Shown one piece after another: positions 35,293-45,581 of a stretch of 54,966 nucleotides of DNA. How positions within the stretch are numbered: the stretch's first letter is position 1; each line of letters begins with the position of its first letter. The position numbers and the translations under genes were made by a program. Under the pieces are notes generated by a model. The model worked only from the letters and a program-made list of their open reading frames with translations. It did no database searches and was not told where the DNA came from. The stretch is from an uncultured Clostridia bacterium (lineage in GTDB: Bacteria > Bacillota > Clostridia > TANB77 > CAG-508). Location of the stretch: assembly GCA_949155365.1 (NCBI GenBank), contig CASCUT010000009.1, positions 1 through 54,966 of the forward strand, given 5' to 3'.

Positions 35293-36209
35293 TAGTTGAC
35301 ACATGGATCTAGTAGTGTGATTTTCTTTGGTTCATTCGTGGTTATTTTGGCTTTTGTGCCAATTGGTATTACTATTTTTTGTTCGATATGCCCAAAGTTG
35401 TTTGATTTTATGATTGGAAATGAATATTGATTTCGTAATACTTCTAATACGATTTTTTCTAATGGTATTCCTGTTTCATGTTCATAATTTCCAATCCATA
35501 ATCCATTTATTTTTTCAAATACGCCATTTTGTTTCATGTAATATAGAAAGTTACTTGCTAATGCTGGATCTGTTTCGAAACCTAATTCTTCTATGAATAG
35601 TATCTTTCCTGTAAAATCGATGGAATATTTCCCACAGACCATGCCATGTGTAAGGCTTAAGTTTCCTCCTATTAATCTTCCTTCTGCTACTCCTTCTCTT
35701 AGTACTGTATAGTCTTCTATTTTTCCTAACTCGGTATTTCCTTCTACTAAACGCTTTACTATTTCTTGCAAACTAAAGTCGGTTTCATCGGTTGCTATTG
35801 TTTTAAAATTTGTTCCATTATAGGTAATAATTCCTGCTCTTTTTGCTATCATATTCGTAATAGAAGTAATGTCACTATAGCCACAAATGATTTTCGGATT
35901 TTGTTTTATTGTTTCATAATCTAAGTATTCGAATATGGTATTGGAATTTTCTCCTCCTTTTGCACACCATATCATTTTTATTTCTTTGTTTTTAAACATT
36001 TGATTGATGTCTTGTGCCTTTTCTTGTGGTGAAGCACTATATCCATTGGTATTGGAAAATAGATGTTCCGAAAATGCAACCTTAAATCCTAATGCTTCTA
36101 TCTTTGTTTTGGCTCTTTTTATTTCTTCAATAGATTTTCCTATTACAGGGTCAGAAGGAGCTACTACTCCTATGGTGTCTCCCTTTTTTAATCGTTCTGG
36201 TATTATCAT
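35292..36209 (-). CDS. S66-family LD-carboxypeptidase-like protein
   Basis: Encodes 305 residues. Starts with LKKGDTIGVVAPSDPV, has the nucleophile motif ICGYSDIT near residue 113 and the Glu/His region GLWIGNYEHETG typical of S66 enzymes. These either cleave tetrapeptides from peptidoglycan (LdcA) or inactivate microcin C-like compounds (MccF). No signal peptide, so cytoplasmic. It follows Ogg by 28 nt and probably shares its transcript. Confidence 0.88.
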   Translation of the reverse strand: MIIPERLKKGDTIGVVAPSDPVIGKSIEEIKRAKTKIEALGFKVAFSEHLFSNTNGYSASPQEKAQDINQMFKNKEIKMIWCAKGGENSNTIFEYLDYETIKQNPKIICGYSDITSITNMIAKRAGIITYNGTNFKTIATDETDFSLQEIVKRLVEGNTELGKIEDYTVLREGVAEGRLIGGNLSLTHGMVCGKYSIDFTGKILFIEELGFETDPALASNFLYYMKQNGVFEKINGLWIGNYEHETGIPLEKIVLEVLRNQYSFPIIKSNNFGHIEQKIVIPIGTKAKITTNEPKKITLLDPCVN

Positions 36210-36236
36210 CTTTCTTTTCCTCTCTCTTCTTTTTTT

Positions 36237-37100
36237 CTAAGCTTCTCTTTTCCAATAAAATAAATATTGCTGTGCAATTCCTGCAAGTGGTCCAAATTTT
36301 TCATTAGCGATTGCCTCAATCTGCTCTTTTTTTACTTTACTTTCATCTGGATTATGAATATATAGTTCATTCATAACACGTCTTACCCATACATCTATTG
36401 GAAATGCTTCCCATCTTTTTAAGCTTGAAAATAGTAAAATACAGTCGGCTACTTTTGGGCCCACTCCTGGAAGTGTAAGCAAGCTTTCTCTTACTTCTAG
36501 ATATTCTTGTTTTTTAAGTATCTCTAAATCTATTTTTTTCTCTTTTATGATGTTTGTCGTTTCGTACACTCTTTTGTCTCGAAACCCTAAGCCTAATTGT
36601 TTCAAATCTTCTACCTTTGCCTTTGCTAATTCCTCTACGGTTGGAAAAGTGTAATAACGTTTTCCTTCCCATACGATTTCTTTTCCATAAGCTTTTGCAA
36701 TTCTCTCAATAATCCCTTTTATTCTTGGTATATTATTGTTGGCTGATATAATAAAAGAAATTATCGTTTCCCATAAGTCTTGATTTAAAATACGAATTCC
36801 TTTTCCATGTTGAATACTTTGTTTCATATGAATGTCAATATTGGATAAGGTTTGCTTTATTTTCTCATAATCTCTTTCTAAGTCAAAATACTCTATTACA
36901 AGAGATTGTAATTCTTCTTCTCCTATACTTTTAAAATAAATCCTATTTTCTCTCTTCTGCACTTTTATTACGTTATTCTTAACTACCCCAATATAGGTAT
37001 CTTCCGTTTCTTTATTCCATCGAAAACATTGCCCACATTCAAAAATATCTTTTAACTCAAATGCTTCACAATTCTCTATTTCCCATTCTTGCTCTTTCAT
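36237..37100 (-). CDS. 8-oxoguanine DNA glycosylase (Ogg, HhH-GPD family)
   Basis: Encodes 287 residues. N-terminal domain (EVFELKDIFECGQCFRW-like), then HhH-GPD: hairpin LPGVGPKVADCI with catalytic Lys and FPIDVWVRRVM with catalytic Asp. It removes oxidised guanine and cuts the abasic site. The fold is that of bacterial/archaeal OGG1-like enzymes. Short-patch repair neighbour UDG lies nearby. Confidence 0.92.
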   Translation of the reverse strand: MKEQEWEIENCEAFELKDIFECGQCFRWNKETEDTYIGVVKNNVIKVQKRENRIYFKSIGEEELQSLVIEYFDLERDYEKIKQTLSNIDIHMKQSIQHGKGIRILNQDLWETIISFIISANNNIPRIKGIIERIAKAYGKEIVWEGKRYYTFPTVEELAKAKVEDLKQLGLGFRDKRVYETTNIIKEKKIDLEILKKQEYLEVRESLLTLPGVGPKVADCILLFSSLKRWEAFPIDVWVRRVMNELYIHNPDESKVKKEQIEAIANEKFGPLAGIAQQYLFYWKREA

Positions 37101-37166
37101 ACTCTCACCTTGGTTTTATCTTACCATATTTCCTTGGTTTTTTCAATGTAATTTTGAAAACGGATG

Positions 37167-37195
37167 TTGACATTTTATGTAATCTATTTTATAAT
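37167..37195 (+). promoter_or_regulatory. Consensus promoter of the 222-residue protein gene
   Basis: TTGACA (37167-37172), 17-nt spacer, TATAAT (37190-37195), 41 nt before the ATG. Confidence 0.85.
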
Positions 37196-37236
37196 TATTT
37201 ATATTATGATTATAAAATAAAAGGGAGGGTATTAAT

Positions 37237-37905
37237 ATGCCTATTTTGGAAACAATCGAACTTAGAAACCATATGGTTCCCTCTAAGAAATTACTACGGA
37301 ACCATTTTCCTATCACTCTTGATTCCGAAAGTGTAAAGCAAACCAATTGCTATGGTTATTGTTTAGGAATCACATATCCTAACCTTAATTTTTGCCCTGG
37401 TTTTACTATAGCCCCTGACAGCAATTCTTGGATAGATAACCCAGAAAGATTAATCGAAGATTGTACTCTCGATTTGCAAAACCTAAATCGTCCTTTTCGT
37501 CGAATCTCTTTGGAAGATGTTACGTTTGTGGAAGAAAATGAGTATTATATTGATGTCCATAGTATGGATTCTTCCCGTTCCTTATTACCTTCTGAGTATG
37601 CCAATCCAGAAAATAAATGGACCGAATTACTGGAAGAGAATGAATATCTGGTAAAAGTATTCTATACCCCTTCTAATTCCAGGATTCGAGGAGGCGATTT
37701 CCATTTTATCCGGCAAGACAGGCAAACGGGAATATGGTTTCATAAAATGGGTTGGCAAAGGCAACCTGATATTGTCCGTTCAGATAATGGTCTTTGGAGT
37801 CCTATTCCTGGAAGAGAACCCACTAAGATTACTAGCATTTTTTGTGATGGTTTTTCTTATACTTATCTGCCACTTGTCTATTTTGCTATTACAGAACCGT
37901 GCTAA
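37237..37905 (+). CDS. Unknown 222-residue protein with a possible Cys-His catalytic pair
   Basis: No signal peptide. NCYGYCLGI (Cys38) in the first third and RGGDFHFIRQD (His156) followed by GIWFHKMGW recall papain-like proteins that carry an NCY.YALG...D.H..R.D..G.WSHK pattern, so it may be a cysteine protease or related enzyme; this is from motif memory. Ribosome site AAAGGGAGG, perfect promoter, and a strong shared terminator after it. G/C content is visibly higher than in Ogg and PgeF on either side, and it runs against them. One of the ORFan set. Confidence 0.68.
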   Translation: MPILETIELRNHMVPSKKLLRNHFPITLDSESVKQTNCYGYCLGITYPNLNFCPGFTIAPDSNSWIDNPERLIEDCTLDLQNLNRPFRRISLEDVTFVEENEYYIDVHSMDSSRSLLPSEYANPENKWTELLEENEYLVKVFYTPSNSRIRGGDFHFIRQDRQTGIWFHKMGWQRQPDIVRSDNGLWSPIPGREPTKITSIFCDGFSYTYLPLVYFAITEPC

Positions 37906-37908
37906 ATA

Positions 37909-37947
37909 TAAGCCTCTTATAAGATATTTCATCTTATAAGAGGCTTA
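37909..37947. terminator. Bidirectional terminator
   Basis: 17-bp perfect stem (37909-37925 with 37931-37947, arm TAAGCCTCTTATAAGAT) between convergent genes. Confidence 0.9.
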
Positions 37948-37951
37948 TTAC

Positions 37952-38740
37952 TTATTTTAGTCCTATTATGCTCGTATTTCTTCCTGCTCTTTCTTTTTCT
38001 GCTCGATATGAATGCATTTCTTTTTTATGACATACGGTACAAATATTACTTTCTATGATATTGCTAGAATCTATTCCTACTTCTTCTAACATTTTTCTAT
38101 TAATCCATGTCGTATCTATGAAATACTTTGGCACCTTTTCTTTCGGTTCTCCTTTTACTAGCCATTTTTCTTTCTCTCCTAAATAAGAAAATGTAGTTTC
38201 ATATTGTTCTTTTACTTCTTCTCCTACTTCAAAATGACACTTTCCAATACATGGTCCTAGAAAGCATAATATATCTTGCTTTTGACAGCCATAGGTTTCT
38301 ATCATTTTTAACACTCCCTTTTGACCTATTTTCTGAAGTGTTCCTTTCCATCCAGAGTGAATATTTCCAATGACATTTTTTTCTTTATCATAGAACAAAA
38401 TTGGCGTACAATCTGCAAAACGTAGGGATAAAGAAATTCCTTTTTGCGCGGTTAGTAAACCATCTATCTTTGTATGAAATTCCTTTTTCTCTTTTACTAC
38501 TTCTACTATATTTCCATGTGCTTGATACTCAATTTTCGTTAGGCCTTCCATATCTATGTCTAAAGCTTCATACAATGCCAGATAATTATCCGCTTCTATT
38601 CTTTCATAATTGTTATTCTCTCCTTTTAATGTATAACAATGTTGTACTTTATTTTGGTATTTTTGCAATTCTCGAAATTGTAAATATTCAACCTTCCCTT
38701 TTTTTATATGTACCATTGTTTCATTTGATAAATCTAACAT
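37952..38740 (-). CDS. pgeF: Polyphenol oxidase / purine nucleoside phosphorylase-like protein (PgeF/YlmD)
   Basis: Encodes 262 residues. Cu/Zn-site residues appear as RFADCTPILFYD, NIHSGWKGT and GPCIGKCHFEVG, and the C-terminus NICTVCHKKEMHSYRAEK is family-specific. Members salvage purine nucleosides or remove misincorporated amino acids from peptidoglycan precursors. AAGGAGAGG precedes the ATG. Lies 62 nt downstream of addB in the same direction. Confidence 0.9.
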   Translation of the reverse strand: MLDLSNETMVHIKKGKVEYLQFRELQKYQNKVQHCYTLKGENNNYERIEADNYLALYEALDIDMEGLTKIEYQAHGNIVEVVKEKKEFHTKIDGLLTAQKGISLSLRFADCTPILFYDKEKNVIGNIHSGWKGTLQKIGQKGVLKMIETYGCQKQDILCFLGPCIGKCHFEVGEEVKEQYETTFSYLGEKEKWLVKGEPKEKVPKYFIDTTWINRKMLEEVGIDSSNIIESNICTVCHKKEMHSYRAEKERAGRNTSIIGLK

Positions 38741-38801
38741 TTGTCCTCTCCTTTTTCTTCTTACTCCTCTTTCTCACATTTTTATCCTGTTTTGTGACAT
38801 T

Positions 38802-41800
38802 CTATTTTTCTCTTATTTTTTCTAATATCTCTTCTTTCTTGTCATTTGAAATATAACGATAATGATTACATCCCTCTTCCTTAAAATGGCAAATTCCTTT
38901 ATACTCACAATAATCACATGGTGTTTTTTTATTTTTCTTTTGGTAATATGGTTCTATGCTAATATTTCCACTCATCATTTCCTGTGCAATCTGTTTGATT
39001 ATACGATTGGTATATTTTCTTAAATCCTCTAATTGCTCCTTTGTTACCACATTGGATTTACTTTTGCTAATATTTCCATCCTTATCCAAATATACTGGAA
39101 TATGGTTAGAAGAACCCTTTTCTAATGTTTTATCCATCTTTTTTACGATATTAATGTCTGCTAAGATAAGACCATTCATCTTAAACTTCTTTCGCATTTC
39201 TTCTTCGATTTGCTCTTTGTCTATTTTCTTATTTGTTTTTAAGATAGGGTCAATCAAATTTGCATATAAGACTCCTGCGGGAAACACATCTTCTATTTTA
39301 CATGTTGCATCTAGATAGGTTAATAATTGTATTTGAAGCCCTGCTACTACTTCATTTAAGTCTATGTTTTTTACCGAAGATTTATAATCAATAATACGAA
39401 TATAGTTTCCACTTTCTGTTTTGGCTAAATCAATACGATCAATTTTTCCTGTAATCTCTACCTTTTTCCCTTCTTCTAATGGAATGATGATAGGACTATA
39501 TTGACTTCCTCTCTTAAATTCTAGTTCATTTGCAAATACCTCGAAATCACTATTCTTAAGTTCTTCTACAATATACTTTATGGATTGTAATACAACTCTT
39601 TTTAGTTGATTGGTTAGTACTTTAAATTTATCACTACTAGTAAATATGTAATATTTAGAAAGTCCAAGTTTTTCCTCTACTACTTCTCCTACTATCCCTT
39701 TCATTTGTTCCTCTTCTAAGTCTTTTATCTCTATTTGCCTTTCACGTAGTAGATGAAAAAATGTATCTATTACTTCATGCATAAAAGTTCCTGTATCAAT
39801 TGGTTTCATTTTATATTCTTCTACTTCTTTTAACTTCAAACCATATTTTAAGTAATAAGAAAACGGACAACTTTGATATTGCTCTAATTTGGATATGCTC
39901 GTCACAATAGTATTTCCATATAATTTTTCAATTTTTTCTTGTGCAATTGGCTCTGGTTTGTTCTGATAGCTTAACGCTTTTTTGGCTACTTCTAATTTTT
40001 CACTCCATTCTGCTTTTCCTTCAAAGTAAGCTTCTACTAAATCCCAATTAGCTGAAATTTCTTGTCCCTCCTTCTTTCTTCTTAATTGCTCAATTAACTC
40101 TTCAAAGGTGTTATTTTCATTTAACATCGTAAATGGTAAATCAATTAAGTCACTTGTTTGTGGTATTTTAGGAAATATCTTTTTTAATTTCGTAATATAC
40201 GTCGATGGTCTTAACGCTCCTCCTTCTAAATTGGCAGATGGATAAGAAAAATATAACTTTTCTTCTGCTGTCGTTAGTGCCTTATAAATATTAAAATTAT
40301 CCTCATATAAATTCTCTATGGTTCCTTTGGCAAGTTCCATTCCTTGTTTTTTTAATGTTGTTCTATCTTCATCACTAAAAAAGCCTTCTTGCTTTTGGAT
40401 AGTAGGAAAACTACCATCTTTCATCCCAAGTAAAAAAATTGCTTTTACTTTATGAGTTCTTGTTCGGTCTAATGTTCCCACCATAACTTGGTCTTGTGTT
40501 TGTGGTATTTTCCCAAGTCCATTTTGCGATAATCCCATTTTTAACAATTCTCGATATTTTTCAAAAGAAACTGTATCATTTCCAAATAAATGCTCCATTT
40601 CTTCTAACACTTGAATTACAATATTCCAAGCAAGTTCTTGTTCTTTGGCTACTTCTAATTTTCCTTGTTCTTCTAATTTTTTTTGCTTTTGTTCTATTTT
40701 TTTGAGAATTTCATTTTCTAGTAAAAAAGCATACACTTCTTGATTCATTTTCTCTACTTTTTTACTTCCTGCCAGACTTTGTTTTAACCTGAATAATGGC
40801 ATAATTACTTTTTCTCTAACCGATTGCATTCGAACTAGTCTCTCTTTTCCTTCTTCTGTTTGTTCTCCAAAATTCCACTCTTTCGCATACCACTTTGAAC
40901 CCTTTATTCCCCATTTTCTTGTATCATTTTCAAATTCATATATTTCTTCTTCTAACAAATTGTTAAATCCTGTTTTCAAATATTGAATTACCGCTTCATA
41001 AGACCAATTACTAGTATATACTTCTAATAAAGCAAGAATATATTTGGCAAACTCATTTTGACTCAACTCTTTTTTCTCATCCAAAAAAACGGGAATTTGA
41101 TAAGATGAAAAAATGGCTTTGCAAAGTGCGGAATATGTCTCCATTTCTTTTGTCATTACTACCATATCTTTATAACGATATCCTTGTTTTTTCACTAATG
41201 TAACAATCTCTTTTGCAACTTTCTCTACTTCTGAATAAGGATTCTTTGCTAAGAAAATCGAAAGATTTTTTACTTCTTTTCTATATACCTGATAAGGTAA
41301 TACTTGAATATTTTTTTCTAAATGGCTTAATTCTTCATTTTGAAAACGATAAGTCTTTTCCAAAAATATAGTTCTATCACATGGAAATTCATTCTTTCTT
41401 GCTAAATATAATAATTTGTCAGCTGTCTGTTTACTCGAATAAAACAAATCCTTCTCCATCTCTGCTTGCATATCCAAATTATCTGTTGTAATGGTAATAT
41501 TAACTTGTTTTGCCACTCTTACTAATTGTTCTATTATCTTATACTCTTGTTTGGTAAAACCACTAAATTCATCAATATAAAAAATAGCATCTTCAAACAT
41601 CTTCGTATTTTCTAATTGTTGGGCTAATATCTCCAAACGGTCATTTTCTTCTATATACTTTCCTTCTAGTCTCTCTTTCTCCTTCTCATAGATTCGTAAC
41701 ATATCCTTTAATTTTTCTTGTAAATATTGACTTTCTGTGTGTTCTAATGTCTTTTTTAGTTGTTCGGTTGAAACCGCATGTTTTCGAAATTCGGTTAATT

Positions 41801-42159
41801 GTGTTTCTACTAATTCTACATTTTGCTTTGACTTTCCTAAAAAGGTAAGATTCTTTTTCTCTTTTTCTAGAATATCGTAAATAAGCATGGCCTTTCCTGA
41901 TTTTGAAAGGCTTGGTTTCACTACTCCTCCTACCTCTAAAAGAACACGGTATGCCATACGTGCAAAAGTTAATACCTCCGCTTGTAAACTACTACCACAT
42001 TCCAATTTGTCTAATAACTTTTGTTCTGCTGTGAAGGAAAACTGCTCTGGTGTTATCATATAAATTTTATGCTTTCCGATTACTATATCTTTTTATTTCC
42101 TCAAAGCAAAAATCACTTTTTCCAGTTCCTGCTCTGCCACAAATCAATCTTAAACTCAT
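38802..42159 (-). CDS. addB: AddB: ATP-dependent helicase/nuclease subunit B, with a one-base insertion near its start
   Basis: The open frame from 42059 gives 1085 residues starting MITPEQFSFTAEQK. Upstream, another frame from ATG 42159 (ribosome site GGAGAAG) encodes MSLRLICGRAGTGKSDFC and a few more residues before stopping. Removing one base of the T5 run at 42090-42094 joins them into GRAGTGKS...GKHKIYMITPEQF, the normal AddB N-terminus, giving about 1118 residues. C-terminal Fe-S cysteines (QSCPFSYYLKYG; CDYCEYKGIC) and nuclease motif IIDYKSS are intact. AddAB resects double-strand breaks and finds Chi. addA is not adjacent in the window. Confidence 0.88.
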
Positions 42160-42291
42160 CTTTCTTCTCCTCTTTATAGCACTCATTTTATCATACTTCC
42201 CTTAGTGTTTCAAGTATGGTATGACGTTCTAAATCAATCCTCCTTCTTCTCAATATCCTCTCTTTTATAAGAAATCCCTTTCCTCTGAAAA

Positions 42292-42337
42292 AAAGCTGTC
42301 AATCAAGAGATTTTTTATTTCTCTTGATTAACAGCTT
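42292..42337. terminator. Terminator hairpin
   Basis: 19-bp stem (42292-42310 with 42319-42337, one G-T pair) with T runs. It lies just after the YitT gene stop. Confidence 0.8.
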
Positions 42338-42355
42338 TCTTTTTGGACATTTACT

Positions 42356-43231
42356 TTAAGTAATACTCTTCTTAAATCCTTTTCCCCAAGTCTCTCGTGC
42401 ATTGGAAATAATAATAAAAGCCTTTTTATCAATATTTACTGCAATTTGTTTTATCTTTGCAATTTCATTCCTAGACCCTACACACAATAACATTAGTTTC
42501 TCTTGATTCGTATACATCCCCTTTGCATAAATACCTGTACTTCCACGGTCCACTTGTTTTCCTACTTCTCTTGCAATTCTTTCATATTTGTCTGAAACAA
42601 TAAACATCACTTTGGTAAAATTAACACCTTCAAATACGATATCAATCATCTTTCCCATTAAATAAATGGTAATGGCTGAATACAATCCTATTTCAATATT
42701 ACGAAAGAAAATGACATTCAGAGTCACAATCACAATATCAATTCCCACAATCAAGCTACTTGTTCGGTAATGTGGCTTATAAGAACGTATCAAATAAGAA
42801 AGTAAATCTGTTCCACCAGTAGAAGAACTTGACTTCAAAATCATCGAAGTACCTATTCCCATAGCAATGCCTCCATAAACACACCCCAAAAAAGCATCTT
42901 CTGTCAACGCTGGAAATTGATCAAGCAAATCAATAAAAAAAGCAAGTAAACCAGTTCCAATTAAAGACTTTACTAAAAACTCCTTCCCAATTCGAATATA
43001 AGCCAAAATGAGAAGAGGAATATTTAAGGCAAACATCGTAGTACCCAAAGGTATTTTAAGCAAATAATAACTAATCGTCGCAATTCCTGCAAACCCACCA
43101 GACGACAACTGATTGGGAAGCAAAAAAAAGGATGTTCCACACGCCATAATAAAACACCCTACTGTCAATAAGGTTATCTCATAAGCATATTTTTTTACTA
43201 CTAACTTCCTCTTACTCTTCACATAATCCAT
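42356..43231 (-). CDS. YitT-family membrane protein (DUF161 plus DUF2179)
   Basis: Encodes 291 residues from MDYVKSKRKLVV; the earlier ATG at 43258 would put the AAAGGAGAG ribosome site inside the gene. Five to six hydrophobic segments (about 20-165, with LSSGGFAGIA and SSSTGGTDLLS), then a soluble DUF2179 domain (about 205-285) containing DRGSTGIYAKGMY. Function of the family is unknown; it is widespread in Firmicutes. Confidence 0.9.
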   Translation of the reverse strand: MDYVKSKRKLVVKKYAYEITLLTVGCFIMACGTSFFLLPNQLSSGGFAGIATISYYLLKIPLGTTMFALNIPLLILAYIRIGKEFLVKSLIGTGLLAFFIDLLDQFPALTEDAFLGCVYGGIAMGIGTSMILKSSSSTGGTDLLSYLIRSYKPHYRTSSLIVGIDIVIVTLNVIFFRNIEIGLYSAITIYLMGKMIDIVFEGVNFTKVMFIVSDKYERIAREVGKQVDRGSTGIYAKGMYTNQEKLMLLCVGSRNEIAKIKQIAVNIDKKAFIIISNARETWGKGFKKSIT

Positions 43232-43355
43232 AGAAAAAGTCTCTCCTTTTCTATTCATTATGCACCTTTGTCTTCCTTTTTATACCAATCTCCTAAAATA
43301 ATCTCCTTCTCTGTGCGACTTCTAGTCTCATAAAAAAACGCTACTCAAAAAAGTA

Positions 43356-43407
43356 GAGTAACCAAAAAAGAAAGATACCAATTGGTATCTTTCTTTTTTG
43401 GTTACTC
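43356..43407. terminator. Bidirectional terminator
   Basis: 24-bp perfect stem (43356-43379 with 43384-43407) with loop AATT, between the YitT gene and the radical SAM gene. Longest hairpin of this type in the window. Confidence 0.9.
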
Positions 43408-43420
43408 TTTCTGTACCTCT

Positions 43421-44482
43421 CTATTTAACTTCCTCTAGCAAATCCTCATAAGTCTTCAAAATTTTCATCTCAAACTTTCCACACTTAATTTTGTCATCCA
43501 AACTTAAATTCACATCCACATCATATAGTTCCTTTAACTTCTTCATATTCTCCTTCTTATGACCAATAATATTATTAATATCCTCTGGATTAGCTCTTAT
43601 CTCCACTACCTTCACTTTCATATTGTACTTCTTAATCTCTGCTACAATGGCATCATACCACAAATTTCCTTCCACCAATTGCCTAAAAGCTGGATGATAT
43701 GGACCTGCCACAACCTGGCTCTTCGGATTGCTTGGATCTGTAATTTCCTCTGTATTCTGTAAGCCAATGCGAATCACATTCACCTTATGTTGGTTAAACA
43801 AATCTGCAATCTCTTTGCATCTTTCTACTGCTTGTGTAATTGACAAAGGCTCATATTCTTCCCTTTGGTACTCTTCTTCCAATTCTGTCTTCTTAATCAC
43901 AAGTACTGGATAAATACGCACCATTTTTGGTTTTAACTTAATCAAATCCTTAGCCGTATTCATTTCATCCAAAGCCGTACTTTCTGGAAGTCCCACCATC
44001 ATTTGATGTCCTAACACAAACCCATGATGGCGAATCCATTTCGAAGCTCTTTTTACATCCTCGAAAGTATGTCCTCTCTTTGCCCTTTCTAGCACGTAAT
44101 TGTTCGTTGATTGAACTCCTAACTCAATTGTCTTAACTTTATATTTCTTCAGTCTTTTTAAAATTTTCCTATCAATATAATCTGGTCTAGTGGAAATACG
44201 AATACTATCTACTTGTCCCTTTTTCACATACTCATAGGCAACTTCTAATAATTCATTTTGCTTCTCTTCTTCAATTCCTGTAAAACTGCCTCCAAAAAAA
44301 GCAACTTCCACCTTATTTTCTGTATCCTTAAAACTTTCTAAGTATTCTTCTATTGTATCTCTTACCTCTTGTGCAGTCACTTGTTTTTGCTTTCCTGTAA
44401 TTTTTGTTTGATTACAAAAAACACAAGCATTCGGACATCCTAAATGAGGTACAAAAATGGGAATAATATATTCTTTTTTCAT
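43421..44482 (-). CDS. Elp3-like radical SAM protein
   Basis: Encodes 353 residues. Cluster motif CPNACVFC with HLG before it, then GGSFTGIEEE and the SAM/substrate segments typical of COG1243-like, Elp3-related proteins, but no GNAT acetyltransferase domain. Homologues are commonly found next to rnc in Clostridia, as here (2 nt from rnc). A role in tRNA or RNA modification is plausible, not shown. Confidence 0.85.
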   Translation of the reverse strand: MKKEYIIPIFVPHLGCPNACVFCNQTKITGKQKQVTAQEVRDTIEEYLESFKDTENKVEVAFFGGSFTGIEEEKQNELLEVAYEYVKKGQVDSIRISTRPDYIDRKILKRLKKYKVKTIELGVQSTNNYVLERAKRGHTFEDVKRASKWIRHHGFVLGHQMMVGLPESTALDEMNTAKDLIKLKPKMVRIYPVLVIKKTELEEEYQREEYEPLSITQAVERCKEIADLFNQHKVNVIRIGLQNTEEITDPSNPKSQVVAGPYHPAFRQLVEGNLWYDAIVAEIKKYNMKVKVVEIRANPEDINNIIGHKKENMKKLKELYDVDVNLSLDDKIKCGKFEMKILKTYEDLLEEVK

Positions 44483-44484
44483 CC

Positions 44485-45186
44485 TTAGCCCTCCCTTTTA
44501 CTTTTCGCATCTTTCCTTATTCCTTCAATTGCCTTTCTTGCTGCTTCCATTTCCGCTGATTTCTTTGTCTTGCCTTCTCCTGTTGCTAACATCTTCTGAT
44601 TGCATTCTACTCTTGCTGTAAATTGTTTATCATGGTCTGGCCCTTCTTCTTTAATAATGATATACTCAATTTTTACTTCTCCATGCTTCTGTAAAATCTC
44701 TTGTAGCACTGTCTTATAATCTTTCTGCCCTACATGATGACTTGCTACTTCTGCTGGCTCTTTTAAATTTTCAATAATAAATTTTTCTGCTTCTTCCAAA
44801 CCACTATCAAAATAAATTGCTGCAATCACCGCTTCTACACTATCTGCCATAATAGCTGGTCTCGTTTCTTTATGGCTCATTAGTTCACTTTTTCCCAAAT
44901 ATAAGAAATCACTAAAATTATGCTTTTTAGCAATTTGATATAAGCTCTTTTCACATACAATATCAGCTCTAACTTTAGTCATTTCTCCTTCTGTTAATTT
45001 TGGAAAATTAGTATATAGGTATTTACTTGAAATAAACTCTAAAATGCTATCTCCTAAAAACTCCAATTTTTCATTACTTTGGATATGTTTTTCAAATGCA
45101 TACGAAGTATGTGTCAATGCATTTTTCAATAATTGTTTATTTTGAAATGTATAACCTATGCTTTTTTCTAAATTTTCTAAGTTCAT
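44485..45186 (-). CDS. rnc: Ribonuclease III
   Basis: Encodes 233 residues: RNase III signature NEKLEFLGDSILEF near residue 40, second catalytic region DSVEAVIAAIYFD, and a C-terminal double-stranded-RNA binding domain (KTVLQEILQKHG to KSAEMEAARKAI). It processes rRNA and structured mRNA, possibly including the convergent toxin/antisense pair at 1554-1859, an inference. Overlap-like spacing with the radical SAM gene. Confidence 0.96.
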   Translation of the reverse strand: MNLENLEKSIGYTFQNKQLLKNALTHTSYAFEKHIQSNEKLEFLGDSILEFISSKYLYTNFPKLTEGEMTKVRADIVCEKSLYQIAKKHNFSDFLYLGKSELMSHKETRPAIMADSVEAVIAAIYFDSGLEEAEKFIIENLKEPAEVASHHVGQKDYKTVLQEILQKHGEVKIEYIIIKEEGPDHDKQFTARVECNQKMLATGEGKTKKSAEMEAARKAIEGIRKDAKSKREG

Positions 45187-45224
45187 CTTTTCACCTCCTA
45201 TTTCCTATACTATACACCATTTTA

Positions 45225-45262
45225 TAAAAAAAAGAAAGGGGTTAACCTTTCATTTTTTTATC
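45225..45262 (-). terminator. Terminator or attenuator between acpP and rnc
   Basis: Minus strand stem GAAAGG/CCTTTC (45246-45251 with 45234-45239) followed by eight T. Confidence 0.65.
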
Positions 45263-45265
45263 TTA

Positions 45266-45508
45266 TTATTCAACATGATCTTTTATGTAGTCAACTACAT
45301 CTCCTACTGTAACTACTTTTTCTGCATCAGCGTCTGGAATTTCTGTATCGAATTCTTCTTCTAATGCCATAATTAGTTCTACAATATCTAATGAATCTGC
45401 TCCTAAGTCATCAATGAAAGAAGCTTCCATTGTAACAGCTGTTTCTGCTACTCCTAATTGTTCTACAATGATTCCTTTAATTTTTTCAAATATTTCTTCT
45501 TGCGTCAT
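45266..45508 (-). CDS. acpP: Acyl carrier protein
   Basis: Encodes 80 residues, acidic, with the phosphopantetheine site [10 protein letters not shown] (Ser39). It carries acyl chains in fatty-acid synthesis. Ribosome site AGGAGG before the ATG. It follows plsX by 73 nt; the plsX-acpP-rnc order is a standard lipid/rnc cluster. Confidence 0.97.
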   Translation of the reverse strand: MTQEEIFEKIKGIIVEQLGVAETAVTMEASFIDDLGADSLDIVELIMALEEEFDTEIPDADAEKVVTVGDVVDYIKDHVE

Positions 45509-45581
45509 TCTTAATTACACCTCCTCTCAAGTATAGTTCATTTTTCTTTACAATAATACAAGTTCTATTAATTGTCAAGTA

